Source: Moheibacter stercoris (GTDB lineage Bacteria > Bacteroidota > Bacteroidia > Flavobacteriales > Weeksellaceae). Taken from it: a stretch of 64,000 nt of DNA. A model generated the notes under the pieces. That model did not search any database, was not told the DNA's origin, and was given only the letters and a program-made list of their open reading frames with translations. Both the position numbers and the translations under genes were made by a program. Positions 54,959-63,535 of this stretch are shown here, one piece after another; position 1 is the first letter of the stretch; each line of letters starts with the position of its first letter. The DNA is taken from contig NZ_JBEPMO010000004.1 in assembly GCF_040545805.1 (NCBI RefSeq), positions 62,001 through 126,000 on the forward strand, given 5' to 3'.

Positions 54959-56284
54959 ATGATGAAAAGAAATATTCAATCAATTTTAGGTTTGGCAATG
55001 ATTGCCGGAACATTGGCTGTCACTAGCTGTAGCAGCGATGATGGAAATGGTAGCAATCCAGAAATTCCATCAGTGGACGGACGATGGATTACTGTTGCTG
55101 GAGCTTTGATGCAAGAAACTCCTGGAGATGGAAACGGAGGAACAATGGTGTATGCGATTTCCAAAGCAGATGCAAAGAATCCGAATTATTCTGTCAACGT
55201 ATATCAAAATGGATTTCCTGTTTTGTCCAATCGTACCGCTCGTATGCAATCCTCAATTGATGGTTCGAAATTATTCAACATTTCCTATACAGGAGCCAAC
55301 GGTGGAACGTTTATGACCTATGATGTGAATGGTGGAGCAAATTTCGTTCAATCTGGAGCGACTGTAAACATTTCACAATATGCTGGAACTTCTCCAAGAT
55401 GGAATAAATTATTTGATGGTGATAAAACAGGAATTGCTGTAAACGTTACAACTCCTCAAATTGTGACCAATGGAGATCAATACGCCTACACAAGAGGAAC
55501 TGCAACTGTATTGTCTTTGGATTTACAGAATATTTTAATTTCTGGATACAAACAATACGAAATTCCTTTAACCCCAGAAGAGGAAGCAATTGGACACCAC
55601 ATCTTCCGTCTTGACGCACCTACTTTAAACAGTGCAGGAAACAAATTAATCATCGGAACTTGGATGCGTAAAACCAATCCGGCAACAGGAGAAAATGAAT
55701 CAGGATTTACTCGTTTAGGTTCAAAATCTGTGGTAGTTGATTATCCGTCTTTGGAAAATCCAACCGTTATTACTTCTACAGTTGACAATGGTGATACAAG
55801 CGGATACCGTAGTTTCAACAGTTTCGTAGCCAATGATGGTGCGATTTATCAAGCGACTCAAAGAGGAACAAACGGATCTCATATTTTGAGAATTACTCCA
55901 GATAACCAATACGACAATAACTACGTATTTAGTTTGGATTTGGCGTTAGGCGTTCAAGGAACTTATGTTGATGCTTGGAGATATGCTGGAAATGGTATTG
56001 CGTATGTTGCGTATACATATACCTCAGCAAACGACCAAGGTTTTATCGCTCGAGTTAACTTAAACAATAGAACAGCTCAAAAAGTGGAAGGAATTCAATA
56101 CGATGCTGACTTAGATTTCGGACAATACCAAGGTTTTGTAGTCGATGGAAATGAAGTTTACATTGCGGTTACACCAGTTGGAAAAGATGGAAACATTTAC
56201 ATCATCAACAATGAAACAGGTGAAGTGACCAAAGGTGCGAAATTGATTAACCAACCAGGAAACCATTACATTGGTGTGTTCTAA
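54959..56284 (+). CDS. DUF4374 surface lipoprotein (XusB-like)
   Basis: A 441-residue lipoprotein; a second ATG one codon later may be the real start. The lipobox VTSC precedes SSDDGNG, a linker rich in Asp and Gly that is typical of surface-exposed Bacteroidetes lipoproteins. The rest is beta-propeller-like (GGTMVYAISKADAK, HIFRLDAPTLNSAG). DUF4374 proteins bind ferric siderophore at the surface and pass it to the TonB receptor. The gene lies 7 bases after that receptor and has its own terminator. Confidence 0.85.
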   Translation: MMKRNIQSILGLAMIAGTLAVTSCSSDDGNGSNPEIPSVDGRWITVAGALMQETPGDGNGGTMVYAISKADAKNPNYSVNVYQNGFPVLSNRTARMQSSIDGSKLFNISYTGANGGTFMTYDVNGGANFVQSGATVNISQYAGTSPRWNKLFDGDKTGIAVNVTTPQIVTNGDQYAYTRGTATVLSLDLQNILISGYKQYEIPLTPEEEAIGHHIFRLDAPTLNSAGNKLIIGTWMRKTNPATGENESGFTRLGSKSVVVDYPSLENPTVITSTVDNGDTSGYRSFNSFVANDGAIYQATQRGTNGSHILRITPDNQYDNNYVFSLDLALGVQGTYVDAWRYAGNGIAYVAYTYTSANDQGFIARVNLNNRTAQKVEGIQYDADLDFGQYQGFVVDGNEVYIAVTPVGKDGNIYIINNETGEVTKGAKLINQPGNHYIGVF

Positions 56285-56313
56285 TCAAGAAAACATTTAA
56301 CAAAATAGATACT

Positions 56314-56341
56314 AGGTCAACAGAAATGTTGTCCTTTTTTT
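56314..56341 (+). terminator. Terminator of the TonB receptor operon
   Basis: A 9-bp stem with one mismatch (AGGTCAACA at 56314-56322, TGTTGTCCT at 56327-56335), GAAA loop and T7 run, 30 bases after the stop. Confidence 0.85.
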
Positions 56342-56716
56342 ATGGTTCAAATTCCGTTTCGACAACAACCCATTTTTGCAATAAGGAATCTTTACTAAAA
56401 TATACTTCCAGATGAACATAACCACTTGGATCTAGATTATATTCAAATTTTTCTTCTACTAGAAATTTAGTCAACCATGTGTTGTAAAATAAGAGTCTGG
56501 TTGCCCGATTAATTGAGTAATCTCTCGATAAGTCGAAGCATTCATACCAAATCTATGCTATGGTTTTAAGTGATTCAATACGAAATCGTCTAGCATTCGA
56601 ATTCGATTTTTCTCATGAACTCCCGATTCATATTGCATCCATAAATCTGAATTGAATTTCTTTGATTTGGAACAAGAAAGAAACAATAACAAAACAAGAA
56701 AACAACTAAACCTCAT
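56340..56716 (-). pseudogene. Broken lipoprotein gene (nonsense plus frameshift)
   Basis: From the ATG at 56716 the frame reads MRFSCFLVLLLFLSCSKSKK, a lipoprotein signal with a Cys lipobox (LSC). After 52 codons there is an in-frame TAG (...LNHLKP stop), then the same frame continues with FGMNASTYREITQLIGQPDS. A frameshift of one base near TATTTTACAAC is needed to join the end, FYNTWLTKFLVEEKF...WVVVETEFEP, whose stop is at 56340. With both repaired it would be a normal small lipoprotein with a SmpA-like pattern. Confidence 0.75.
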
Positions 56717-56725
56717 TTAATGAAG

Positions 56726-58468
56726 TTACAAAGAATTTAATAATGAGTAAATGGATTCCTCATCCAATCCAACCATTTCCTCTAATTCTTCTACGGTAGC
56801 ATGTTCCAAAAATTCGTCTGGATATCCTTTACGAATAATATTTCCTTTGAAATTCGCATCATTGGCAAATTCCAAAACAGCATCCCCAAATCCGCCTTTC
56901 AACACACCATCTTCTAAGGTAATGATGGTCTGATATTGAGTGAAAATTTGACGAAGCATTTCGGTATCCAAAGGTTTCGCAAACAAAAATTTATAGTGTC
57001 CAAATTTGGCTGAATACAGTTCATTTAAAATCTTCTGAATTCTTGTTCCAATAGTTCCAAACGTCAAAATCGCAACTTCCGTTCCTGAATTCAATTCCTC
57101 CGCTTTTCCAATTTCAATTGATTGAAAGTTCAAATTCAATGCCTCAACTTCAGTATTTCCTTTTGGGAAACGTATACTAATTGGACTTGTAGCGAATTGC
57201 GCCGAATACAATAGATTTTGAAAATCTTGTTCATTCATCGGAGCTGCAACGACCATATTGGGAATGGATCTCAAAAAAGCAATATCCAAAATACCATGAT
57301 GCGTTGCTCCATCGCTTCCCACAAATCCTGCACGATCGATGCAAAAAACAACCGGTAAATTCTGCAATGCCACATCATGAATCACTTGATCGTAGGCTCT
57401 TTGCAAAAAAGTCGAATAAATTGCCAAATACGGAATTACTCCTTGTTTCGCCATTCCAGCAGCCAAAGTTACCGCATGTTGTTCCGCGATACCAATGTCC
57501 AAAACACGTTCTGGAAATTCTTTTTGCGTTTGAATCAAATTGCTTCCGGTTAACATAGCGGGCGTAATGGCCACCATCTTTGGATTGTTACGCATCAATT
57601 GCGAAATCGTTTCTCCAAAAACTGTTTGATAGGAAATTTTGGTTCCTTTTGAGGAGGAAATTTCGCCTGTTTCTTTGTTAAACAGTCCTGGCGCATGCCA
57701 TTTCACTTGATCGGCCTCTGCATTGGCGTAGCCTTTTCCTTTCACGGTTTTGATGTGAAGAATTTTGGGTTTAGGATAAGATTTTAACTCTTCCAAAGAT
57801 TGAAACAAGGAGTCAAAATCATGTCCGTCTACAACTCCTTTGTAATGAAACCCAAGATCTTCAAAGAAAGAATGATTCAATCCAGTTTCCAATTCAAAGA
57901 AATGCTCTTTCAGCGCACCAACCGAAGGATCAATTCCAATCGAATTATCATTCAGAATGATGAGCACATCCAAATCGGTACTTCCTAAATGATTTAGTCC
58001 TTCGAATGCCATACCCGAAGCAATCGACGCATCACCAATTACAGCAATATGTTGATTGGTTTTCCCCTGCAATCGATCGGCAATTGCCATTCCGGTAATA
58101 GCCGAAATGGAAGTGGATGAATGACCAGTTCCAAAGGCATCAAATTCACTTTCAATAATCGAAGGAAATCCAGAAATTCCTCCCTTTTGTCGCAAAGAAT
58201 CAAATTGATTTTTACGACCTGTTAAGATTTTATGCGGATAACATTGATGCCCCACATCCCATATTAATTGATCTACTGGTGTGTTATAAAAATAGTGAAG
58301 CGCTATAGTCAATTCTATAACGCCCAAACTTGCACCCAAATGACCAGGTTTTACAGCCAAAGTGTCCAAAATGAAATCTCGAAGTTCATTGGCTAATTTT
58401 GGCAACTGAATTCTAGGAATTTCTCGTAAATCCTTAGTCGAATTGATGTGGTCTAATAATCCTTCCAT
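56726..58468 (-). CDS. dxs: 1-deoxy-D-xylulose-5-phosphate synthase
   Basis: A 580-residue transketolase-type enzyme, of the short Bacteroidetes length. TPP-binding residues are in GDASIASGMAFEGLN...LNDNSIGI, with HQCYPHKILTG near the start, and the pyrimidine domain DIGIAEQHAVTLAAGMA. It makes DXP from pyruvate and glyceraldehyde 3-phosphate for isoprenoids, thiamine and pyridoxal. Single gene on the minus strand. Confidence 0.94.
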   Translation of the reverse strand: MEGLLDHINSTKDLREIPRIQLPKLANELRDFILDTLAVKPGHLGASLGVIELTIALHYFYNTPVDQLIWDVGHQCYPHKILTGRKNQFDSLRQKGGISGFPSIIESEFDAFGTGHSSTSISAITGMAIADRLQGKTNQHIAVIGDASIASGMAFEGLNHLGSTDLDVLIILNDNSIGIDPSVGALKEHFFELETGLNHSFFEDLGFHYKGVVDGHDFDSLFQSLEELKSYPKPKILHIKTVKGKGYANAEADQVKWHAPGLFNKETGEISSSKGTKISYQTVFGETISQLMRNNPKMVAITPAMLTGSNLIQTQKEFPERVLDIGIAEQHAVTLAAGMAKQGVIPYLAIYSTFLQRAYDQVIHDVALQNLPVVFCIDRAGFVGSDGATHHGILDIAFLRSIPNMVVAAPMNEQDFQNLLYSAQFATSPISIRFPKGNTEVEALNLNFQSIEIGKAEELNSGTEVAILTFGTIGTRIQKILNELYSAKFGHYKFLFAKPLDTEMLRQIFTQYQTIITLEDGVLKGGFGDAVLEFANDANFKGNIIRKGYPDEFLEHATVEELEEMVGLDEESIYSLLNSL

Positions 58469-58530
58469 TTTGAATGGGTAAAAGTAAGAATCAATTCTGA
58501 AAAAGAATCAAATTATTCCCAATTCTACCT

Positions 58531-59007
58531 TTATTTTAGGTGCGAACGAAGCATCCAAGCCATTTTTTCATGGTATTCCAAAAGAGACGTCAAGTAATCT
58601 TCTGTACCATAATCATATTCAAATTTATCGGCAATCAAAGACAAACTTTCACGTAGATATAAAATGATTGACTCATGATCCATCAGCAAATTTTTAATGT
58701 AACTCATGCTATCATTTTTCTCAATTTGCTTTTCAGATAAATGCGTTAATTTCAAATATTCTTTGAAAGTCGCAGGAGCATAATGACCAATTTTACGGAT
58801 TCTTTCTGCCGCTTCGTCTATGATTGTTTCCAACTCGGTATACAACTGCTCAAAATAGACGTGAACGGCATGAAAATCTGGCCCTTCTACGTTCCAATGT
58901 GCATTTCGAGTTTTCAAATACAAAACAAACTCATCTGCCAACAAAGGAGACAATATATCTGTGATGGCTTGGGTGTCTTTGGTTCCGATTCCAATTTTAG
59001 ATTTCAT
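58531..59007 (-). CDS. Dps-family ferritin-like protein
   Basis: A 158-residue four-helix protein with the ferroxidase ligand set KTRNAHWNVEGPDFHAVH and YTELETIIDEAAERI. Dps proteins store iron and shield DNA from oxidative damage. It stands alone. Its upstream region contains AT-rich sequence without a clear -7 element. Confidence 0.9.
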   Translation of the reverse strand: MKSKIGIGTKDTQAITDILSPLLADEFVLYLKTRNAHWNVEGPDFHAVHVYFEQLYTELETIIDEAAERIRKIGHYAPATFKEYLKLTHLSEKQIEKNDSMSYIKNLLMDHESIILYLRESLSLIADKFEYDYGTEDYLTSLLEYHEKMAWMLRSHLK

Positions 59008-59087
59008 AATTGACTAAATTTAAGTTATTGCTATAAAGTTACACAATATTTACACCAATCTCTGAAATTCAAGCCTGACATTTATCC

Positions 59088-59852
59088 TTATTTAGAGGCT
59101 TTAACTCTGCCCCAATTTTCTCCTCTTTTGATGCGTAAAATTTGTGTTTCGGTCACTTTGAACATGCGCACCAATTGTTTCATTGGTTTGCCCTCATTCA
59201 ACAATTTTTTCAAATACATCACCTTGGTTTCCGTCAATTTTGAATTTTTCTCAGATGGGAAAAATCGGTTTTTACGCTTTTTGTAATCCGAAATCACATG
59301 TGGACTTTTCTGCTGATGTTGCATGTTTTCTTCTTGATTCATCCATTTCAAATTGTTGAATTTGTTGTTGGTTTTGATGAAGTCAAGATGCGCCACAATG
59401 TTCTCATCTTCCTTTGGCGTAGGCAAAAAATATTCTGCTACCAGACGATGAACCAAAGCTTGATAATAGATTGCACGACCATTGTTGTCTTTGCGCAAAA
59501 ATTTATCCTTTGCTTTTTGAACTTTTTCTAGTTCTTTTTGAATTTTGTTAAATTCTTTGGCAGATTGATTTTTTTCTGCCAATTTCAATTCTTTTTTTAA
59601 GCTTCTAATATTGGTTAAATACGTATCCAGAAGTTTTTGGTTTTCTTCGGTTCTAGGTTTAAAAAATTTCAAACGAATGACTTTATACCCATTGACATCT
59701 CCTCCTCCCAAAAGATTTAATCCTTTTTTTGGAGTATAAGACCTCACCCTTCCAAAATTGGAAATCTCTAACGTATAATCTTTTACGTATTTCGATCCCA
59801 AATTCACTTCTTTCCATTCTTCACCAATAAAACTTTTAAATTCTTTGTCCAT
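59088..59852 (-). CDS. NUMOD4/HNH-like protein with C-terminal helix-turn-helix
   Basis: A 254-residue protein: NUMOD4-like start (GEEWKEVNL, YTLEISNFGRVRSY), coiled-coil insertion (residues 70-125, rich in Lys/Glu), a degenerate HNH segment (VHRLVAEYFLPTP, NIVAHLDFIKTNNKFNNLKW), and a C-terminal helix-turn-helix (KPMKQLVRMFKVTETQILRIKRG). The HNH core His is followed by Leu-Asp in place of Ile-Asp. It may be a domesticated homing-endonuclease relative used in regulation. No intron or host-gene break is visible around it. Confidence 0.75.
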   Translation of the reverse strand: MDKEFKSFIGEEWKEVNLGSKYVKDYTLEISNFGRVRSYTPKKGLNLLGGGDVNGYKVIRLKFFKPRTEENQKLLDTYLTNIRSLKKELKLAEKNQSAKEFNKIQKELEKVQKAKDKFLRKDNNGRAIYYQALVHRLVAEYFLPTPKEDENIVAHLDFIKTNNKFNNLKWMNQEENMQHQQKSPHVISDYKKRKNRFFPSEKNSKLTETKVMYLKKLLNEGKPMKQLVRMFKVTETQILRIKRGENWGRVKASK

Positions 59853-59946
59853 AATTTATCCCCTTATAAATTAAATTGTACGAAAATTTATAACCAGTTT
59901 TAGTGGAAATAATAAAACAAAGGTACAAAACCTAATAAAAAGGACT

Positions 59947-59954
59947 TATATTTG
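59947..59954 (+). promoter_or_regulatory. Candidate -7 element of the DUF3109 gene
   Basis: TATATTTG matches TAnnTTTG, 23 bases upstream of the ATG at 59978. A -33 element is not clear. Confidence 0.4.
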
Positions 59955-59977
59955 TGCGTCAATAAAAACAAGATTTT

Positions 59978-60574
59978 ATGTTTCAGATTGGCGATACTTT
60001 GATTTCTGAAGATGTTCTGTCCGAAGAGTTTGTATGCAATCTTTCCAAATGTAAGGGAATATGCTGTGTGGAAGGGGATTCTGGCGCTCCACTAAATGAA
60101 GATGAATTACCCATATTAGATGATATTTACGAAGATATCAAACCTTATTTACGTCCTGAAGGCATTGAAGCCATTGAAAAAAATGGGAAATATGAACGCG
60201 ATTCAGATGGAGATTGGGTAACTACTTTGGTAAATGGAGGCGAATGTGCCTATGTTATTTTCGACCAAAATGGCATTACCAAATGCGGAATCGAAAAAGC
60301 ATATGAAGATGGTGTGGTAGATTACAAAAAACCTATTTCCTGTCATCTTTATCCAATTCGACTAAAAGAATACAAAAAATTCACCGCCGTAAATTATCAT
60401 GCATGGGACATTTGTTCAGATGCATGTACATTGGGAAAAGAACTCAAAGTAAATGTGGTTCATTTTTTAAAGGATGCACTCATCCGCAAATTTGGACAAG
60501 AATGGTACGACGAATTGCTGAAAGTCGACCAAGAATATCAGGCGAATAAAGGAAAGAAACGTTGGTTTTTCTAA
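59978..60574 (+). CDS. DUF3109 Cys-rich protein
   Basis: A 198-residue protein of the DUF3109 family with a metal-binding-like Cys set: CNLSKCKGICC near the start, then GGECAYVIF, TKCGIEKA, ISCHLYPIR, DICSDACTLG. These could hold an iron-sulfur cluster or zinc. Function unknown. Confidence 0.82.
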   Translation: MFQIGDTLISEDVLSEEFVCNLSKCKGICCVEGDSGAPLNEDELPILDDIYEDIKPYLRPEGIEAIEKNGKYERDSDGDWVTTLVNGGECAYVIFDQNGITKCGIEKAYEDGVVDYKKPISCHLYPIRLKEYKKFTAVNYHAWDICSDACTLGKELKVNVVHFLKDALIRKFGQEWYDELLKVDQEYQANKGKKRWFF

Positions 60575-60613
60575 ACCTTCCTATTCGCAATTTTTTAACT
60601 TAACTCTAACTAT

Positions 60614-62287
60614 ATGATTCAAAACGTTACAAGAGCAAGACAATCCACAACCGCGATTGATCGATTATACATCACTATGAGACATATGTTCCATAGAGGA
60701 ACGTATCGCCCAACGGGGCAATCAGGAAAAATGATTCAAGAATTATTATTGCAATTGAACCCCGAAATTTATGGGTCAATGGCAGATCCTGAAAAAGTGG
60801 AATTAGATGGATTGTTCTATGTTTTAGATCGTTTACCAGACGGAATTACCGAAACTCCTTATATTCATTTCACTTCCAACGAGGGAGTAGATTTCACCAA
60901 ATTCAAACCGATTATTCCTCCCAAAAGAAGAAGAATTTGTTACCGAGTAGATGAAGACCAAATGAATATTGAGGTAACGAGAGGTCGATCTGAAATTTAT
61001 GACACCCTTACTCACTTAACCTTTTTGTACAACGAATCAGACAAAATTCGTGAACGTGCTTTCAACAAGCAAACCCAAAAGATGAGTCGAGTTTGGCAAA
61101 AAATTGAAGAAATTGCCTTGAGCGACATGAAATTATCGACCAAAGATCGAGATGTAGCTTTGATGCATCTTTCGACGATTTTAGGTAGAACATACAACGA
61201 AACGGTGAACGCCTATAAGTATTTCAGTACCGAAACGGACAAAGAAAAATTCTTCAAAATCATTTATTGGATGGGACAAACTTCCCAACAAGATTTTACT
61301 GGTTTCAAACGAAGAGAAATAACCTTCTCACCTATTTTGAGAGAAAGAATTGGTCATCATATGGTGGGCGAAAAATGGGCAAACACCATTAAAAAAACCT
61401 TGAGTGAAAATGGTTTAATGAGTCGTCCTTTGCATATCATCAGTGCCAATATGCATAGTGTTTCCAACATGGTGTATGCATTTGATGCAATGAAGTTGAA
61501 ATTCAAAGATGTCAATGAATTTGACATTTACAAAGATCTTTCTTCCAGTAAAAACAAAGAATTACGCGATACCGTTTCTCATTATTCCATCAACAATGGA
61601 ATGATTTTCATTCCAGATACATCAGGAACAAACATCGATATTCAAATCATCGATTTGAAAAAGGTTGACCTGAAAAATACAGCATTTTCAACTTTGAAGA
61701 CGGCTCCAGAAGATGTATTAATCGTGATGGATTATGCATTTGGGGAACAAGCATTTGAGGTGATGGACGAATTGTTGAAACCTTATAAATCCAAAGGAAC
61801 TTCCACAATGATGAACGTTCATTCGGTTTCCATCATGGGAAAAGCCGGAATTTTGACTGGAAAAAAAGGAGACATCATGGTTCCAACTTCTCATGTGATC
61901 GAAGGACCAACTGATAATTATGTTTTCAAAAATGAATTAACCGCAGAAGATTTCAAAGGAAGTCGTTTGGGTGTGTACGAAGGTCCAATGATTACCGTAT
62001 TGGGAACATCGCTTCAGAACAAAGATGTTTTGGAATATTTCAAAGATTCCTCTTGGTCTGCGATTGGATTGGAAATGGAAGGTGGACATTACCAAAAGGC
62101 AATTCAAATCGCTTCCAAAATTCGCCATCACATTTCACCAGACGTAAAAGTATTATACGCGTATTACGCATCCGATAATCCGTTAGAAACAGGAAGCACA
62201 CTAGCTTCGGGTGGTTTGGGTCTAACAGGTGTAAAGCCTACTTACCTCATCACCAAAATGATATTGAAAAAAATATTGGGAGCTTAA
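60614..62287 (+). CDS. Bacteroidetes DUF6909-like protein with a phosphorylase-like C-terminus
   Basis: A 557-residue cytoplasmic protein. The N-terminal 250 residues are helical and conserved-looking (DRLYITMRHMFHRGTYRPTG). The C-terminal 200 residues have a purine nucleoside phosphorylase-like path: IMGKAGILTGKKGDIMVP, then a strand, WSAIGLEMEGGHYQKAI (the LEMEG motif typically binds ribose), then ending KKILGA. It may act on a nucleoside or nucleotide such as AMP; the exact reaction is unknown. Confidence 0.7.
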   Translation: MIQNVTRARQSTTAIDRLYITMRHMFHRGTYRPTGQSGKMIQELLLQLNPEIYGSMADPEKVELDGLFYVLDRLPDGITETPYIHFTSNEGVDFTKFKPIIPPKRRRICYRVDEDQMNIEVTRGRSEIYDTLTHLTFLYNESDKIRERAFNKQTQKMSRVWQKIEEIALSDMKLSTKDRDVALMHLSTILGRTYNETVNAYKYFSTETDKEKFFKIIYWMGQTSQQDFTGFKRREITFSPILRERIGHHMVGEKWANTIKKTLSENGLMSRPLHIISANMHSVSNMVYAFDAMKLKFKDVNEFDIYKDLSSSKNKELRDTVSHYSINNGMIFIPDTSGTNIDIQIIDLKKVDLKNTAFSTLKTAPEDVLIVMDYAFGEQAFEVMDELLKPYKSKGTSTMMNVHSVSIMGKAGILTGKKGDIMVPTSHVIEGPTDNYVFKNELTAEDFKGSRLGVYEGPMITVLGTSLQNKDVLEYFKDSSWSAIGLEMEGGHYQKAIQIASKIRHHISPDVKVLYAYYASDNPLETGSTLASGGLGLTGVKPTYLITKMILKKILGA

Positions 62288-62303
62288 TCCCAATATTTTT
62301 TTT
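62271..62303 (+). terminator. Terminator after the DUF6909-like gene
   Basis: An 11-bp stem (AAATATTGGGA at 62271-62281 with TCCCAATATTT at 62288-62298) that includes the last codons and the stop, followed by a T-run. It lies at the end of the converging lipoprotein gene as well. Confidence 0.85.
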
Positions 62304-62554
62304 TATTTTCTATGATTCGGTTTTACTGGACCTTTCTTCAATTGCCCAGGTGCATAAGGACGAGCCGATTTTGAGCCTGTTACTTTTTTAATTTGACCTG
62401 GAGCATGACTATTTACACCTTTAGCTCCTGTATGAACTCGCGCATGTGTTGCTTTCGGATGTTTAGGTGGTTTAGGGCGTTTGATATGAGCCGAACATGA
62501 GGCAAACATCATAAATGCAAAAACCAACCATCCATATTTTAACATTGCTTTCAT
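62303..62554 (-). CDS. Small basic lipoprotein
   Basis: Start placed at MKAMLKYGWLV (83 residues). The lipobox FASC is followed by a basic His/Lys/Pro-rich tail with a repeated unit, APGQ(I/L)KK, seen twice. No domain is recognised. Similar small basic lipoproteins occur in Flavobacteria; the function is unknown. Confidence 0.65.
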   Translation of the reverse strand: MKAMLKYGWLVFAFMMFASCSAHIKRPKPPKHPKATHARVHTGAKGVNSHAPGQIKKVTGSKSARPYAPGQLKKGPVKPNHRK

Positions 62555-62702
62555 ATCGTACATTTTTCAAGCTAAGTTTCTAATACTATGCCAAATTGAA
62601 ATAACCAAATAAAATCTGAGTTCAAAACACTGACCTTTTTCAGATGATTTAAACATCAAAATCCTTTGTTAAATACGTACCTTGCGCCATATTTTTACAC
62701 TC

Positions 62703-63491
62703 ATGAATTTTATCAAATCTTTGGTTGTTTTCGTTGCAATTTTAACATCAAGTGTTGCTTCTGCTTGGGGAACAACTGGCCATAGAGTCATTGCAGAAAT
62801 TGCCGAAAATCATTTAACAGGTAAAGCAAAACGAAACATTAAAAAATTAGTCGGAAACCAACCTTTGGCCTATTGGTCAAACTGGGCAGACTTCATCAAG
62901 TCAAATCCCGATTGGAAAATGGCTGATACTTGGCATTTCGTCAATTTTGAAGCAGGAATGGATAGAACTGCTTTTGATCAATCCTTAGAAAACTCAACCG
63001 ATCAAAATTTATACAAGCGCACAAAGTTGATAATTGAAGATTTAAAAAACCATAAACAAAATTCGCTTCAAAAAAATCAGGAAAATCTATATTTCTTGTT
63101 GCATTTAGTGGCAGATGGTCACCAGCCTTTTCACATTGGAAGACAAGAAGATTTAGGTGGAAATAAAATTGAAGTGGAATGGTTCCGCAAAAAAACAAAC
63201 ATTCACGCAGTTTGGGATTCTGATTTGATTGAATTCCAAAATTATAGCTACACCGAATATGTGGAGGTTTTGGATTTTCGCGATAAGAAATACAACAAAT
63301 TATTGGTTGAAGGAAGTTTAGAAGATTGGTTATATGATTCGTATTTAAAGACTGAACATTTGTATTCGACTGTTAAACCTGGAGATCAATTATGGTTCAA
63401 ATACAACTATGATCATGTGGCTATTTTGGAAGAACAATTGTTGAAAGCTGGATTAAGATTGGCCAAAGTCTTAAACGAAGTTTTCGGTTAA
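62703..63491 (+). CDS. S1/P1-family nuclease, secreted
   Basis: Start placed at ATG 62703 since it gives a clean signal peptide (MNFIKSLVVFVAILTSS to VASA); the longer frame begins with TTG. The mature protein begins WGTTGHRVIAEIAENHL, and the zinc ligands occur in DTWHFVNFE and LLHLVADGHQPFHIG, DSDLIEFQ. It cleaves single-stranded nucleic acid in the periplasm or outside, likely to gain nucleotides. Confidence 0.9.
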   Translation: MNFIKSLVVFVAILTSSVASAWGTTGHRVIAEIAENHLTGKAKRNIKKLVGNQPLAYWSNWADFIKSNPDWKMADTWHFVNFEAGMDRTAFDQSLENSTDQNLYKRTKLIIEDLKNHKQNSLQKNQENLYFLLHLVADGHQPFHIGRQEDLGGNKIEVEWFRKKTNIHAVWDSDLIEFQNYSYTEYVEVLDFRDKKYNKLLVEGSLEDWLYDSYLKTEHLYSTVKPGDQLWFKYNYDHVAILEEQLLKAGLRLAKVLNEVFG

Positions 63492-63523
63492 ATAACGATA
63501 CCTTTTTCTCGATTTAAAATCCC

Positions 63524-63531
63524 TAAATTTG
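63524..63531 (+). promoter_or_regulatory. Candidate -7 element of thymidine kinase gene
   Basis: TAAATTTG matches the TAnnTTTG consensus. The ATG follows only 4 bases later, so the transcript would be leaderless or this is a chance match. Confidence 0.3.
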
Positions 63532-63535
63532 TTCT

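Noticed and set aside
59088..59852. A phage or mobile intron insertion
   Set aside because: No interrupted host gene and no phage genes lie around it; the protein seems to be a stand-alone chromosomal gene.
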